The notes under the pieces were generated by a model. It searched no databases and was not told the DNA's origin. It saw only the letters and a program-made list of their open reading frames with translations. DNA of 64,000 bases. Origin: Mariniphaga sp963747515. GTDB lineage: Bacteria > Bacteroidota > Bacteroidia > Bacteroidales > Prolixibacteraceae. Shown here in pieces: positions 35,137 to 44,104 of this stretch. How positions within the stretch are numbered: the stretch's first letter is position 1; each line of letters begins with the position of its first letter. The position numbers were made by a program, and so were the translations under genes. The stretch covers positions 1,178,001 to 1,242,000 of the forward strand of contig CAVVFN010000008.1 in assembly GCA_963747515.1 (NCBI GenBank), given 5' to 3'.

Positions 35137-36225
35137 ATGAGTTGTACAGGATGTGCGTTAAATAATTCATTTACTGAAGAAAAGGTTGATGGTTACAATT
35201 GGCTGAATGACTTGCCAGACACGTCGGATCAGTCGGATATAGTGGAAATTAAGTTTAAAACTACGCGTAGGGAATTTTTCAGAAATAAGGAAGGCCTTCC
35301 TCTAAAGAGAGGAAATATAGTTGTTGTTGCCACTTCACCGGGCCACGATGTTGGGGAGGTAACCCTTACCGGCTATATGGCAGAAAAACAATATGAACGA
35401 AAAGTAAAAAATCCGAAACGCTACCTGTTAAATCCGGTTTACCGGAAGGCTTCCGACAATGATCTGATAATTTTACAGGAAGCTCGCAGCAATGAGAAAC
35501 CTGTACTTATTCAAGCCCGTAAAATTGCATCCGGGTTAGGACTGGAAATGAAAATTGGTGATGTGGAATATCGGGGTGACGGAAAAAAAGCCATCTTTTA
35601 CTATCTCGCCGATGGTCGTATCGATTTTAGAGAATTGATAAAACATTATGCACGTGAATTCAGGATTAAAGTAGAGATGAAGCAAATTGGTGCGCGCCAG
35701 GAGGCCGGACTAATTGGTGGCATAGGCTCCTGTGGCCGTGAACTTTGTTGTTCAAGCTGGCGCACCGACTTCTCGAGTATTTCTTCGGATGCAGCCCAAA
35801 AGCAGGGATTATCCCCGTCGGCTCAGCGGATGGCTGGTGCCTGCGGTAAGTTAAAATGCTGCCTGCTCTATGAACTCGATACTTATATGGAAGCACGTCA
35901 GGAATTTCCTGAAGAACTTATCTACCTTGAAACTGCCAAAGGACTGGCCAAACCAATTAAAACTGATTACCTGAAAAAAGAAATCTGGTTTACCATCGAA
36001 GGAGAAGTTATGTCTGCAGCCTTTTCATTATCAGTTAAAGAGGTCAAAGATGTTATTCAGAAAAACAAGCGAGGATTAAAACCTGAAGTACAACCAAAAG
36101 CTGAAAAAGTTAGCGGTGAACTAGGCTGGCAATCCATTACCGAGGAGCGGATTGACCGGTTTGAAAAGAAAACATCAGTAAAAAAGAAAACAAGAAAAAA
36201 ATCGAATCACAATAAAACACAATAA
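35137..36225 (+). CDS. ricT: PSP1-domain regulatory iron-sulfur protein RicT
   Basis: 362 residues. The PSP1 domain has IVEIKFKTTRREFFRN near the start, and the Cys cluster is plain: GGIGSCGRELCCSSW and GACGKLKCCLLYE. In Bacillus, RicT (YaaT) forms an FAD and [4Fe-4S] complex with RicA and RicF and affects RNase Y-dependent mRNA maturation; partner genes are not seen here and the Bacteroidota role is less clear. An N-terminal MSCTGCALN adds two Cys. The C-terminus is a long basic tail (KKTSVKKKTRKKSNHNK) that might contact RNA. A purine-rich GGGGAG lies 4 bp before the ATG. It is followed closely by the convergent DUF4922 gene. Confidence 0.88.
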   Translation: MSCTGCALNNSFTEEKVDGYNWLNDLPDTSDQSDIVEIKFKTTRREFFRNKEGLPLKRGNIVVVATSPGHDVGEVTLTGYMAEKQYERKVKNPKRYLLNPVYRKASDNDLIILQEARSNEKPVLIQARKIASGLGLEMKIGDVEYRGDGKKAIFYYLADGRIDFRELIKHYAREFRIKVEMKQIGARQEAGLIGGIGSCGRELCCSSWRTDFSSISSDAAQKQGLSPSAQRMAGACGKLKCCLLYELDTYMEARQEFPEELIYLETAKGLAKPIKTDYLKKEIWFTIEGEVMSAAFSLSVKEVKDVIQKNKRGLKPEVQPKAEKVSGELGWQSITEERIDRFEKKTSVKKKTRKKSNHNKTQ

Positions 36226-36255
36226 TCAAGTACAGTCTTAAAAATACAAAACAGA

Positions 36256-37254
36256 TCAACAACAACCCATCAACGTATCTATCATATGATCAAATGAATC
36301 AGATGATACAGCTACTTCGCTGTAAATTTCAGATACGGTTTTGTGATCGATGAGGTTAAAATCCTCATATCTGGGAAGAATCAGGATTCCTGCCATTTCA
36401 ACGGTAGCAGGTCCAATTACGATTTGATTTTTACCTTCCCTGAAAAAATGAGAAGGACGCTGCCGCTTTCGGGGAAAAATTATGATGCGCCAAAATCCAT
36501 CCCGGTAATTCGACAGTACATTGATCATGGGTTCTTCTCCGTCCTCCTGCACAAATGAAGTATAAAACCTACTAAATGACTGAATAATTGCATCTTTATC
36601 TTTTGAAACCACAGAAAGAAATGGTCGCAAATAATCTTCGACAGCTACAATCTCCAGATTATTTTTGTTAAAAACGACTTTTGAATGTTTCTCTTTCAGC
36701 AGGTAGAATTCCTTTTCAACAGGTAACAATCCTCCCGATACAGCCTGAAAGTGAAAATGATCAGGAGCAGATGCTCCACAACGCGGTCCATTGTAAAAGA
36801 TGGTAAAACCAGATAACTGACTGCTCAAATCAAGCATATCGGGGAAATAATGTTCCAGTCGCTGTGGAATGTGCTCAATCAGAGGAATGGTCAGGTGTGC
36901 GGAAAAGATGGGAAATGGGTTGGTGAAAATAAGATAGTTATCCCTAAATGCGATGCCATTCTGTTCGGGTGTCATGTTTTCGGTACATAAAAAACAGAGA
37001 CGCTGAGCCAGACTTTGCGGGTCAGTAAGGGCAGCCGACGACCCAAGTCTGGCTGGGTTATGGTGTACCTCTATATTAAAATGTCCAAAATCTAAAACTC
37101 TTGTTTGCACATCTGCAAGTGCTGCAAAATTTTTGGCGGCCAATTTCCATACCTTTTGTTGTTGTTTTACCAGAGTCAGGGCCCGTTCGTTCAATGTGTT
37201 TACCGGACCATATTTCGATAGTTCCTCAGCAGAAATTAGTTTACTCCCGGGCAT
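36256..37254 (-). CDS. DUF4922 protein, nucleotide-sugar phosphorylase-like (HIT superfamily)
   Basis: About 332 residues from the ATG at 37254; an in-frame TTG at 37281 would add nine. The motif GASAPDHFHFQ is the HxHxQ active site of the GalT/Ap4A-phosphorylase/GDP-glucose-phosphorylase branch of the HIT superfamily. Other family marks are PARLGSSAA, CFLC and FTNPFPIFSAHLTIP. A CxxC pair (RLCFLCTEN) may bind zinc. These enzymes move nucleotidyl groups through a histidine. It is annotated DUF4922 in Bacteroidota; the substrate is not known. It is cytoplasmic, with no operon partner. Confidence 0.75.
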   Translation of the reverse strand: MPGSKLISAEELSKYGPVNTLNERALTLVKQQQKVWKLAAKNFAALADVQTRVLDFGHFNIEVHHNPARLGSSAALTDPQSLAQRLCFLCTENMTPEQNGIAFRDNYLIFTNPFPIFSAHLTIPLIEHIPQRLEHYFPDMLDLSSQLSGFTIFYNGPRCGASAPDHFHFQAVSGGLLPVEKEFYLLKEKHSKVVFNKNNLEIVAVEDYLRPFLSVVSKDKDAIIQSFSRFYTSFVQEDGEEPMINVLSNYRDGFWRIIIFPRKRQRPSHFFREGKNQIVIGPATVEMAGILILPRYEDFNLIDHKTVSEIYSEVAVSSDSFDHMIDTLMGCC

Positions 37255-37591
37255 GCCTTTATTATTTTTGTTGTACTTCAAAATTATCTTTTAGATCCTT
37301 TAAAATTTTTCCCTGGTATAAAATTCAGAAAGTGCTTTTTGACTTTCACCAATTTGCATTCAGGATTCCCCATAAACTTCACCAGATGCTTATTGAAGCC
37401 AGCAATAAAAAAGAAATCCTGAACAGGCATTACCAAAGATAGCTAAAGCAAGAAAAAACAGTGCAGACCTGGAATTTTTTTCTGAGATTCCGGGTCGGGT
37501 ATGAACCCACAGCCTTATTTCAAACAGTAAAATAAAATTTTCGAAAAGGGGTAAAACAGCGAATTAACCTCTGCGATCTAAAAATCATTAG

Positions 37592-37664
<73 letters not shown>

Positions 37665-37707
37665 GATTAGACAAAGTTAAACAATCAACAGGATTATTAA
37701 AAGAATA

Positions 37708-39243
37708 TTACAATCTTATTGTTACCGGCTTACTTAGCCCGCTTTCGTTATTCAACCGGTTAATTACCGAAATCTTTACCTTATATTTTTTTTGTTTTGA
37801 ATTTATTCTATCAAACTTAAACTTGTTCACATCTTTACCGACGACAGCAACTATATTTTCCGCATTATCAGGATTCAGTTCTTTATCTTTTTCAAACAAA
37901 TAGATAATGTATCCTCTGGGGCTCTGCAGTCCGTTGTTGGTTTTCCCTGACCTCCACCGGATGGTTTTTCCACTTTTTTTTATGCGTTTTACCGGTTGCG
38001 GAGAATCATTTCCCAACCAGGGCATAGGTGGAACCAGGGCAGGGTGTTTAAACAAACTTACCCTCAGGCTGTCAGGGAATCCCTGTAGATTGCGGGTAAA
38101 ATGTTTGCTGCTGTAAAAAGCTACTCCTTCAATTTCCTTTACTTCCCTGAGCAACTTTATCTGCCTTGGAAGTTCTCCAGGATTTCTCCATTCTTCAACA
38201 TCAGAATCACTGTTGCTTTTGTATAGTCCCAATCCAATATACATCCCCCTCCCGTAAGCATGATTCTGCCACCAATAGGCCAGAGTTCTGAAATCGGCCG
38301 CTGGATGCCCTATCTGCCAGTAAAGCTGCGGCAATGTATAATCAATCCAGCCATTTTCCTGCCATTTTATGATATTGGCATACAAATGGTCGTAATTAGT
38401 AGCTCCTGCCCGGGTATTTGAACCCAATGGGTCATCCGAACTGTTTCGCCACACACCAAAAGGGCTGATACCAAATTTTACCCATGGCTTGACAGCTTTT
38501 ATGGTATCGTTCAGCATTTTTATGATAAGATCTACATTCTCCCGACGCCAATCGGTTCTGTTTTCTGAAAAATACCCACGACTATACCGGGAAAACGAAG
38601 CAGTATCGGGAAAATCTTCTGCAAGCGGATAGGGATAAAAATAATCGTCGAAATGGATGGCATCCACATCGTAACGTGAAACTACATCTTTCACAACATG
38701 GGCAACATACTCCCGTGTCTGTGGCAACCCCGGATCGAAATAAAGGCTGTTGCCGTATTTCACTATCCATTCCGGATGTCTGAATGCTATATGATTTGCA
38801 GCCAGAGGCTGCCTGTAGTTTAATGCTACCCGGAAGGGGTTAAGCCACGCATGCAATTCCATACCCCGCTTGTGCGCTTCTTCGATCCAATACTGCAAAG
38901 GATCGTAAAACGGTTCGGGTGCTTTGCCCGGAATGCCGGTCAGATACCTCGACCACGGTTCCAGTTCCGAGTGATAAAATGCATCTGAAGAAGGACGTAT
39001 CTGAAGAATGACGGCATTCATTCCCAACTTCCGGTGCATGTCCAGTATACGGATAATTTCATCCTGCTGCTGATCGGTGGTAAGACCCGGTTGCGAAGGC
39101 CAGTCGATATTGGCAACCGTAGCTACCCAAACGGCACGAAACTCAAATTTTGGAGACTTTGACTGAGATTGAACGGGATAAATGAATATAAACAAAAATA
39201 CAACTGAAAATAAATGCCTCATAATCTTCATTCGCTTTTTCAT
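37708..39243 (-). CDS. GHL10-family glycoside hydrolase, DigH-like
   Basis: About 511 residues from the ATG at 39243. The signal peptide (LFSVVFLFIFIYPVQSQ) exports it. The TIM-barrel body has FRAVWVATVANIDWPS, AVILQIRPSSDAFY, HAWLNPFRVAL and VDAIHFDDYFYPYP, the signature of the GHL10 (DUF187/YngK) family. The Asp-Asp pair in HFDDYF lies where the catalytic acids are expected. The E. coli relative DigH (YddW) cuts peptidoglycan glycan strands freed of stem peptides. A C-terminal fibronectin-like part (PRGYIIYLFEKDKEL) follows. It is divergent from the MurNAc kinase and murQ pair, which supports a role in peptidoglycan recycling. Confidence 0.8.
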   Translation of the reverse strand: MKKRMKIMRHLFSVVFLFIFIYPVQSQSKSPKFEFRAVWVATVANIDWPSQPGLTTDQQQDEIIRILDMHRKLGMNAVILQIRPSSDAFYHSELEPWSRYLTGIPGKAPEPFYDPLQYWIEEAHKRGMELHAWLNPFRVALNYRQPLAANHIAFRHPEWIVKYGNSLYFDPGLPQTREYVAHVVKDVVSRYDVDAIHFDDYFYPYPLAEDFPDTASFSRYSRGYFSENRTDWRRENVDLIIKMLNDTIKAVKPWVKFGISPFGVWRNSSDDPLGSNTRAGATNYDHLYANIIKWQENGWIDYTLPQLYWQIGHPAADFRTLAYWWQNHAYGRGMYIGLGLYKSNSDSDVEEWRNPGELPRQIKLLREVKEIEGVAFYSSKHFTRNLQGFPDSLRVSLFKHPALVPPMPWLGNDSPQPVKRIKKSGKTIRWRSGKTNNGLQSPRGYIIYLFEKDKELNPDNAENIVAVVGKDVNKFKFDRINSKQKKYKVKISVINRLNNESGLSKPVTIRL

Positions 39244-39310
39244 GCGACGCAAATATATTGAAATTGCTGTATTCACCTGTAAAAAGATAGAACAGAAATT
39301 ATTCCAACTT

Positions 39311-39342
39311 TTGAAATTCTGCTTTTGAAATTCATACTTTTG
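39311..39342 (+). promoter_or_regulatory. Promoter of the MurNAc kinase-murQ pair
   Basis: TTG (39311-39313), a 21-nt spacer and TACTTTTG (39335-39342) fit the Bacteroidota promoter. The ATG is about 100 bp further on. Confidence 0.5.
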
Positions 39343-39440
39343 AGAAAAATTATTAACAAAATATTTATCAAACAGAATTCATTTTTTAACGAGAAAAATA
39401 AAAATAATAAGAAACAAGGAACTTAATACTCATTAATAGT

Positions 39441-40280
39441 ATGATGCTCATAGCAGAAAGCGGCTCTACCAAAACAGCCTGGTGTTTTTCGGACAGAACG
39501 ATCCAAAAGCAATTTACTACCAGCGGTGCAAATCCTTTTTTCATGGATACGGATGACATGGTTAAAGAATGGAAAAACAGTCCGGTTATCCACTTGCCGG
39601 GAAAAGTAACATCAGTGTTTTTTTATGCCGCTGGAGTGGTAAATGCAGAAAAAGCAGAGGTAATTAAAAAGGCATTACAGGTTTTTTTCCCGGAAGCAGA
39701 AATCAGTGTTCAAACCGATCTTCTGGCTGCCGCCCGCGCAACATTGGGCAACGAAGAGGGAATTGCCTGCATTCTTGGCACCGGCTCCAATTCGTGCAGC
39801 TACAATGGCAAAGAAATAACAGCCCATGTACCCCCGCTTGGATATATTCTTGGCGATGAAGGTAGTGGTGCTGTTCTGGGACGTCAGCTCATAGGGGATT
39901 ACCTGAAAAAAATAATGCCTGAAGAAATCAGGCAGTTATTCCAAAACAGTTATGGGATGGAATATGGTAATTTTTTGGACCGGGTATACAGGTATGAAAA
40001 GCCAAACATGTACCTTGCAGGCTTTGTGCCCTTCCTGAAAAAAAACATCCGGCATGAATACTGTACCCAATTGGTGAACAATGCCTTCGATTCATTTTTA
40101 ACACGAAACGTAGCTCAATATGAAGGATACAAAACACAACCGGTTGGGTTTGCAGGTTCGGTAGCCTGGCATTTTCAGAAACAGTTAAAAGCCGTATTTA
40201 GAAACAGAAAACTCCATCTCGGGAAAATCGTAAAAGACCCTTTATTAAACCTTATGAATTACCATTTACAACAAAAATAA
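39441..40280 (+). CDS. BadF/BcrA-type kinase, likely N-acetylmuramate/N-acetylglucosamine kinase
   Basis: 279 residues of the ASKHA fold. The phosphate-1 loop AESGSTKTAW is at the N-terminus, QTDLLAAARATLG carries the catalytic Asp, and the phosphate-2 loop CILGTGSNSC and GDEGSGAVLGR follow, as in N-acetylglucosamine kinases. The stop is one base before the murQ ATG, so the two are co-translated. In Tannerella forsythia a MurK kinase paired with MurQ phosphorylates imported MurNAc; the same arrangement is the best reading here. Specificity for MurNAc against GlcNAc is inferred from the neighbour only. Confidence 0.82.
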   Translation: MMLIAESGSTKTAWCFSDRTIQKQFTTSGANPFFMDTDDMVKEWKNSPVIHLPGKVTSVFFYAAGVVNAEKAEVIKKALQVFFPEAEISVQTDLLAAARATLGNEEGIACILGTGSNSCSYNGKEITAHVPPLGYILGDEGSGAVLGRQLIGDYLKKIMPEEIRQLFQNSYGMEYGNFLDRVYRYEKPNMYLAGFVPFLKKNIRHEYCTQLVNNAFDSFLTRNVAQYEGYKTQPVGFAGSVAWHFQKQLKAVFRNRKLHLGKIVKDPLLNLMNYHLQQK

Positions 40281-40281
40281 A

Positions 40282-41091
40282 ATGAGCAGTATAACCGAAT
40301 CTGATTCTTCTTACAGCAACCTTGAAAAAATGAGCATTCGCGAGTTACTGGAAGGTATTCACAATGAAGATAAAAAGGTAATGCCTGCAGTAGGTAAAAC
40401 TATCCCTGAAATTGAAAAGCTGTTGGCTGAAATTGTGCCAAGGGTAAGAAGAGGAGGCCGGCTGTTCTATGTGGGAGCAGGCACCAGCGGCAGGCTTGGC
40501 ATACTCGACGCCTCAGAGATACCCCCCACATATGGAGTGGGTTACGATCTGGTAATAGGAATGATTGCAGGAGGCGATCAGGCCATCCGCAAAGCCGTGG
40601 AATCAGCCGAAGATGATGAAAACCTTTCGTGGCAGGAACTGCAAAAGTTTAACATCAACATTTCTGATACCGTAGTAGGCATAGCGGCATCGGGCCGCAC
40701 ACCTTTTGTTACAGGGGCTGTAAAAAATGCACGATCAAACGGTATTCTGACAGCATGTATTACCAGTAACCCCGGCTCAGAGCTTGCCAATAATGTGGAT
40801 TTCCCCATTGAAGTCATCGTTGGACCGGAGTTTGTCACAGGAAGTACACGTATGAAATCAGGTACTGCCCAGAAGCTTATCCTTAACATGATTACTACCA
40901 CACTGATGATTCAACTGGGCCGGGTAAAAGGCAATAAAATGGTAAATATGCAGCTTACCAATAAAAAGTTGGTGGAACGTGGTGTGCGTATGATTATGGA
41001 AGAATTGCATTATCCGGAAACTAAAGCACGGCGACTGCTTTTACTGCACGGATCCGTGCAGAAAGTTCTGAATACAGCAGGAGAAAAATAA
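40282..41091 (+). CDS. murQ: N-acetylmuramic acid 6-phosphate etherase
   Basis: 269 residues with one SIS domain. Motifs include FYVGAGTSGRLGILDASEIP with the family catalytic Glu region, VGIAASGRTPFVTGAV, and the MurQ signature GPEFVTGSTRMKSGTAQK. It cleaves the lactyl ether of MurNAc-6-phosphate to give GlcNAc-6-phosphate and lactate in the cytoplasm. Its length is slightly short of the 300-residue E. coli enzyme at the C-terminus (the UBA-like end is reduced). It directly follows the kinase that should make its substrate. Confidence 0.93.
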   Translation: MSSITESDSSYSNLEKMSIRELLEGIHNEDKKVMPAVGKTIPEIEKLLAEIVPRVRRGGRLFYVGAGTSGRLGILDASEIPPTYGVGYDLVIGMIAGGDQAIRKAVESAEDDENLSWQELQKFNINISDTVVGIAASGRTPFVTGAVKNARSNGILTACITSNPGSELANNVDFPIEVIVGPEFVTGSTRMKSGTAQKLILNMITTTLMIQLGRVKGNKMVNMQLTNKKLVERGVRMIMEELHYPETKARRLLLLHGSVQKVLNTAGEK

Positions 41092-41115
41092 CCGAAAAAA
41101 AAATAAAAATTTTAA

Positions 41116-41123
41116 TATATTTG
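41116..41123 (+). promoter_or_regulatory. -7 box TATATTTG before a candidate small RNA
   Basis: TATATTTG fits TAnnTTTG, lies 25 bp after murQ and has no gene downstream on the same strand. Confidence 0.4.
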
Positions 41124-41127
41124 CCTG

Positions 41128-41290
41128 TACGTTCTGAATTAAAGCACTCAAATTTTGTGAAATAAAATATTGAAAATAATCATTTGCCCTGCAGTTCCTG
41201 CAGGTTCATGGTTTATTAGGTTTAGTTGGTTTAGGTTTTACCCGGGAAACCGGGAGTAAAAAGGCTGTCGGGGGACAGCCTTTTCTTTTA
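41128..41290 (+). ncRNA. Candidate structured small RNA
   Basis: From just after TATATTTG to a terminator there are about 160 non-coding bases with three ordered hairpins. These are CCTGCAG-TTC-CTGCAGG (41188-41204), TTTTAC-CCGG-GAAA-CCGG-GA-GTAAAA (41236-41261), and the terminator. Between the first two is a T/G-rich repeat (GTTTATTAGGTTTAGTTGG). The 5' end holds TACGTTCTG, also found in the small-RNA candidate at 5559. It could instead be the murQ 3' untranslated region, but it has its own promoter box. Confidence 0.5.
41261..41290 (+). terminator. Rho-independent terminator
   Basis: A perfect 9-bp stem AAGGCTGTC-GGGG-GACAGCCTT is followed by a T-rich tail (TTCTTTTATTTTT). It ends the candidate small RNA and any murQ read-through. 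Confidence 0.8.
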
Positions 41291-41399
41291 TTTTTAGATT
41301 CATTACCCTCATGCAAACAAATGAAACCTTCTACTTGTGTGACATTTCCCGCAAAAATAAAATCCGGATATACTGAATCCTTGTCAGTCGAATTTCAGG

Positions 41400-41900
41400 C
41401 TAAAGCAATATCATAAAAAGGATTAAGAGCAAGAGCAGCATGAACAAAACAAATTGATTGCGCACAAACAAACCCAGTAGAATAAGAATTTCCACCTCTT
41501 CGTTGAATGTGGTATATAATTCAATCTCGCCCTTGTCTTTGGTAACAAATGCATTGGAGGTGTATGTAATAATTTCGGTACCATTAAACTTCCACGACCA
41601 GCGCGACTGCCAGAAATTCTGAATCTCCAACTCAAACCTTTTGCCATTTATAACCACATCGCTGCGCGGGTTGAACAGATTAATCATCACCATTCCCAGA
41701 AGTGACTGGTCATTGGCATCATAAATTTCAAGCTTCGACAGAAAAAAATCGCGGTTCAGCATAAACAACCTGCCGGCAATCATTGCCTGTGCTTTTGAAC
41801 TTATCATATTCTCCCACCGGATGCTCCCAATAAGTTCTTCCCCCCTGCTGATTTCCAGCTTCGGACCAAAAACATCTTTTGACCACTGCAGTTTCTCCAT
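41400..41900 (-). CDS. Hypothetical protein with C-terminal membrane anchor (LURP-one-like?)
   Basis: 166 residues. The first 135 form a beta-rich domain (LQWSKDVFGPKLEISRGEELIGSIRWENM, LEIYDANDQSLLGMV, WKFNGTEIITYTSN) with the layout of tubby-like or LURP-one-related folds, which bind membrane or lipid. The last 30 residues are one long hydrophobic helix (FVLFMLLLLLILFMILL) that should anchor it in the membrane with the domain in the cytoplasm. No signal peptide. The family assignment is tentative and no function is known. It sits alone between a candidate small RNA and the FAS1 genes. Confidence 0.5.
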   Translation of the reverse strand: MEKLQWSKDVFGPKLEISRGEELIGSIRWENMISSKAQAMIAGRLFMLNRDFFLSKLEIYDANDQSLLGMVMINLFNPRSDVVINGKRFELEIQNFWQSRWSWKFNGTEIITYTSNAFVTKDKGEIELYTTFNEEVEILILLGLFVRNQFVLFMLLLLLILFMILL

Positions 41901-42042
41901 CTTAAACCATTGAAAAATAATGACGCAATTTAGAAAAATCTATTGACATGAGAAGGTGAAAAAAAGTTAACCATACTATAATTGCACATTTTGAAAAGCA
42001 ACAGTCCCGAAACCAACACAATTTAAAATCTCTTTCTCAAAT

Positions 42043-42077
42043 AAAATTGCCGGTTTCGCTTGGAAACCGGCAATTTT
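42043..42077. terminator. Strong bidirectional terminator below the FAS1 gene
   Basis: A perfect 15-bp stem AAAATTGCCGGTTTC-GCTTG-GAAACCGGCAATTTT, flanked by T-rich sequence on each strand. On the minus strand it lies 37 bp after the FAS1 stop. Confidence 0.8.
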
Positions 42078-42113
42078 TTAAAGAACGTTTAATAACTGCT
42101 TCAAATTATGTCT

Positions 42114-42704
42114 TTATTTACCGGGCATCAATACTTTATCGATTACATGAATTACCCCATTCCTGCCCTCGATGTCAGCAGCAACCACATGGCTGCCGTT
42201 TACCTTAACTCCATCTGACAAATCTATTTTAAGATTTTCACCTTCATTCAATGTGCCAATAGTGGAGTCCGATAAATCATCTGACATTACTTTTCCTGAG
42301 ACTACATGATAAGTTAAAATCGGAATAAGCTGCTCTGCTGTCAGATCTTTAATACCTGAAATCCCAAGTTGACTGAAAAGACTTTCAAATGCTGCATTGG
42401 TTGGTGCAAACACCGTAAAAGGACCTTCAGCACTTAAAGCTTCGGCCAGACCCGCTTTAATAACTGCTTCCACCAGAATGGAAAAGTCGGGATTTCCTAC
42501 TGCAATTTCAACCACTGTGGAATTCACATCTTTCGACTCTTCAACTCTAAACAATTCTGCATCCGTCATCCAGTCTTCCAAAACCATAGCTTCAACTGAA
42601 TAATCTTCAATCCATTCTGAAGTTCTTATTTCCGATGCAATTGCTGTGGATGCTCCGGCTGCCACCAGCAATGCTGCTGCAATGTTTCTCATTTTTGTTT
42701 TCAT
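42114..42704 (-). CDS. Secreted FAS1 (fasciclin) domain protein
   Basis: 196 residues. A signal peptide (AAALLVAAGASTAIAS) lacks a lipobox Cys, so unlike its neighbours it is likely soluble or loosely held. One FAS1 domain covers residues 62-195: TVVEIAVGNPDFSILVEAVIKAGL, FTVFAPTNAAFESLF, LTYHVVSGKV and NGVIHVIDKVLMPGK. The domain is very close in sequence to the second FAS1 domain of the broken gene just upstream, so the two arose by duplication. It probably serves adhesion. The upstream gene is on the same strand 93 bp away. Confidence 0.85.
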   Translation of the reverse strand: MKTKMRNIAAALLVAAGASTAIASEIRTSEWIEDYSVEAMVLEDWMTDAELFRVEESKDVNSTVVEIAVGNPDFSILVEAVIKAGLAEALSAEGPFTVFAPTNAAFESLFSQLGISGIKDLTAEQLIPILTYHVVSGKVMSDDLSDSTIGTLNEGENLKIDLSDGVKVNGSHVVAADIEGRNGVIHVIDKVLMPGK

Positions 42705-42797
42705 AACATCTGAATTTTAAAAAATTAAAAAATAATACCTCTACTTAAAAAATTGTTTCAGCATCAATCTGTCGCTGAATGTTTGTTTATATCTTTA

Positions 42798-43747
42798 TTA
42801 TTCAGGCATCAGTACCTGATCGATAACGTGAATTACTCCGTTTGTTCCCTGTATATCTGCAGATACCACCGAGCTTTCGTTAATTTTAACACCTGAACTT
42901 AAATCAACGGTCACGTTTTTACCACCATTCAGGGTTCCTACATTCCCTGAAGTCAGTTCCGATGAAAGAACATTTCCAGGTACCACGTGGTACAATAAAA
43001 CAGGTGTCAGCTGCTCAGCAGTAAGGTCGTCAATTCCTGCTATGTCCAGTTGGGCAAACAATTCTTCAAATGCAGCATTTGTAGGAGCAAATACAGTAAA
43101 TGGCCCTTCGCTGTTCAGTGCATCAACCAAACCGGCTTTTATTACAGCCTCAACAAGTGTGGTAAAATTATCATTGGCCAGTGCAATGTCTACTACCGTT
43201 GGAGGAAGTATCACTTTATCCACCACATGAATCACTCCGTTGGCCGCTTCAATATCGGCTGTGGTTACCGAAACTGAATTGTTAATCATCACTGTCTGAA
43301 CCTGTTTCGATGTACATGGAAATACTGTTGTTGTCATATCCCGATAAAGTGGATAAATATCCTGTACTCAAACCGGAAGACATAACTTTTGTCCCGAGAA
43401 CATGATAGGTAAGAATACCTGTCAGATCAGCTACCGGAATCTCATCAATTGACGATAGGCCAAGGTCTTCAAGCAAGGATTCAAAAGCATCATCTGTCGG
43501 CGCAAATAGAGTAATATCGTTTTCGGGTACTTAAAAAACCGGCGAGACCTGCTTTCTGAGCTGCCTCAATTAACATACTGAAGTTTCCTGCATCAGATGC
43601 TACCTCAACTATATTTTTCTCACTCATCGGAGTGACCTCTTCATCATCGCTGCATCCTGCAAAAATGGCAACAGAGAAAATCAGCAATAAACCGGGAATA
43701 AAACGCATCCGTGTTTTCATGATTTTGTCTTTAAAAAATGTTTTCAT
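42798..43747 (-). pseudogene. Two-domain FAS1 lipoprotein gene with two frameshifts
   Basis: Read through three frames, this is a lipoprotein (lipobox FAGCSDDEE) with two FAS1 domains. The first frame, from the ATG at 43747, ends after GLAGFLST near 43510. The next (LFAPTDDAFESLLEDLG to YIETGS) ends near 43282. The third (VMINNSVSVTTADIEAANGVIHVVDK, then a full second FAS1 domain to VLMPE) ends at 42798. Both breaks need +1 shifts and both would close by removing one base from a short run: a C in ACCCGA near 43530, and a G in AGGTTC near 43304. The rest is well conserved, so the damage is recent or is an assembly error. An intact product would be about 316 residues. Confidence 0.75.
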
Positions 43748-44104
43748 CTTTTCTAACTTAATTAAAACTCCTCTTTGTGGAATTTATATAGATAAAGGAT
43801 TAAACAACTAAATTGTTTATATATGAATTAAAATAATAATACAATAATATAAAATTTAATAATATATAATTGATTAAAAGTTATTTAACTAAAAGTTAAA
43901 GTATGTTAACAGAAAAAGAAATACATTTTTATCCATGTAATTTTAGATAAAGAACATCAAGCATTTTCATGCACAGGTAATCTAAAATTTACATTCCCGT
44001 CTGAAAACATGATTTTTTATCATTTTTTTTAAAAACAATCTGGATCCTAAGGTTCATTTTTTTTAATCAGCTAATTTTGCTGTCCGATTTAAAAGAGATA
44101 TTAA
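43748..44104. promoter_or_regulatory. AT-rich divergent region before mutA
   Basis: Nearly 360 bases of very AT-rich DNA between the FAS1 gene and mutA. A TAATTTTG box at 44072-44079 lies 25 bp before the mutA ATG and is the likely -7 element. No good -33 partner was found. No riboswitch (for example for cobalamin) was recognised. Confidence 0.35.

Noticed and set aside
43510..43540. Programmed frameshifting at TTTTTTA in the FAS1 gene
   Set aside because: The slippery run would give a -1 shift, but the downstream frame is +1, and a second break follows. Decay or read error fits better.
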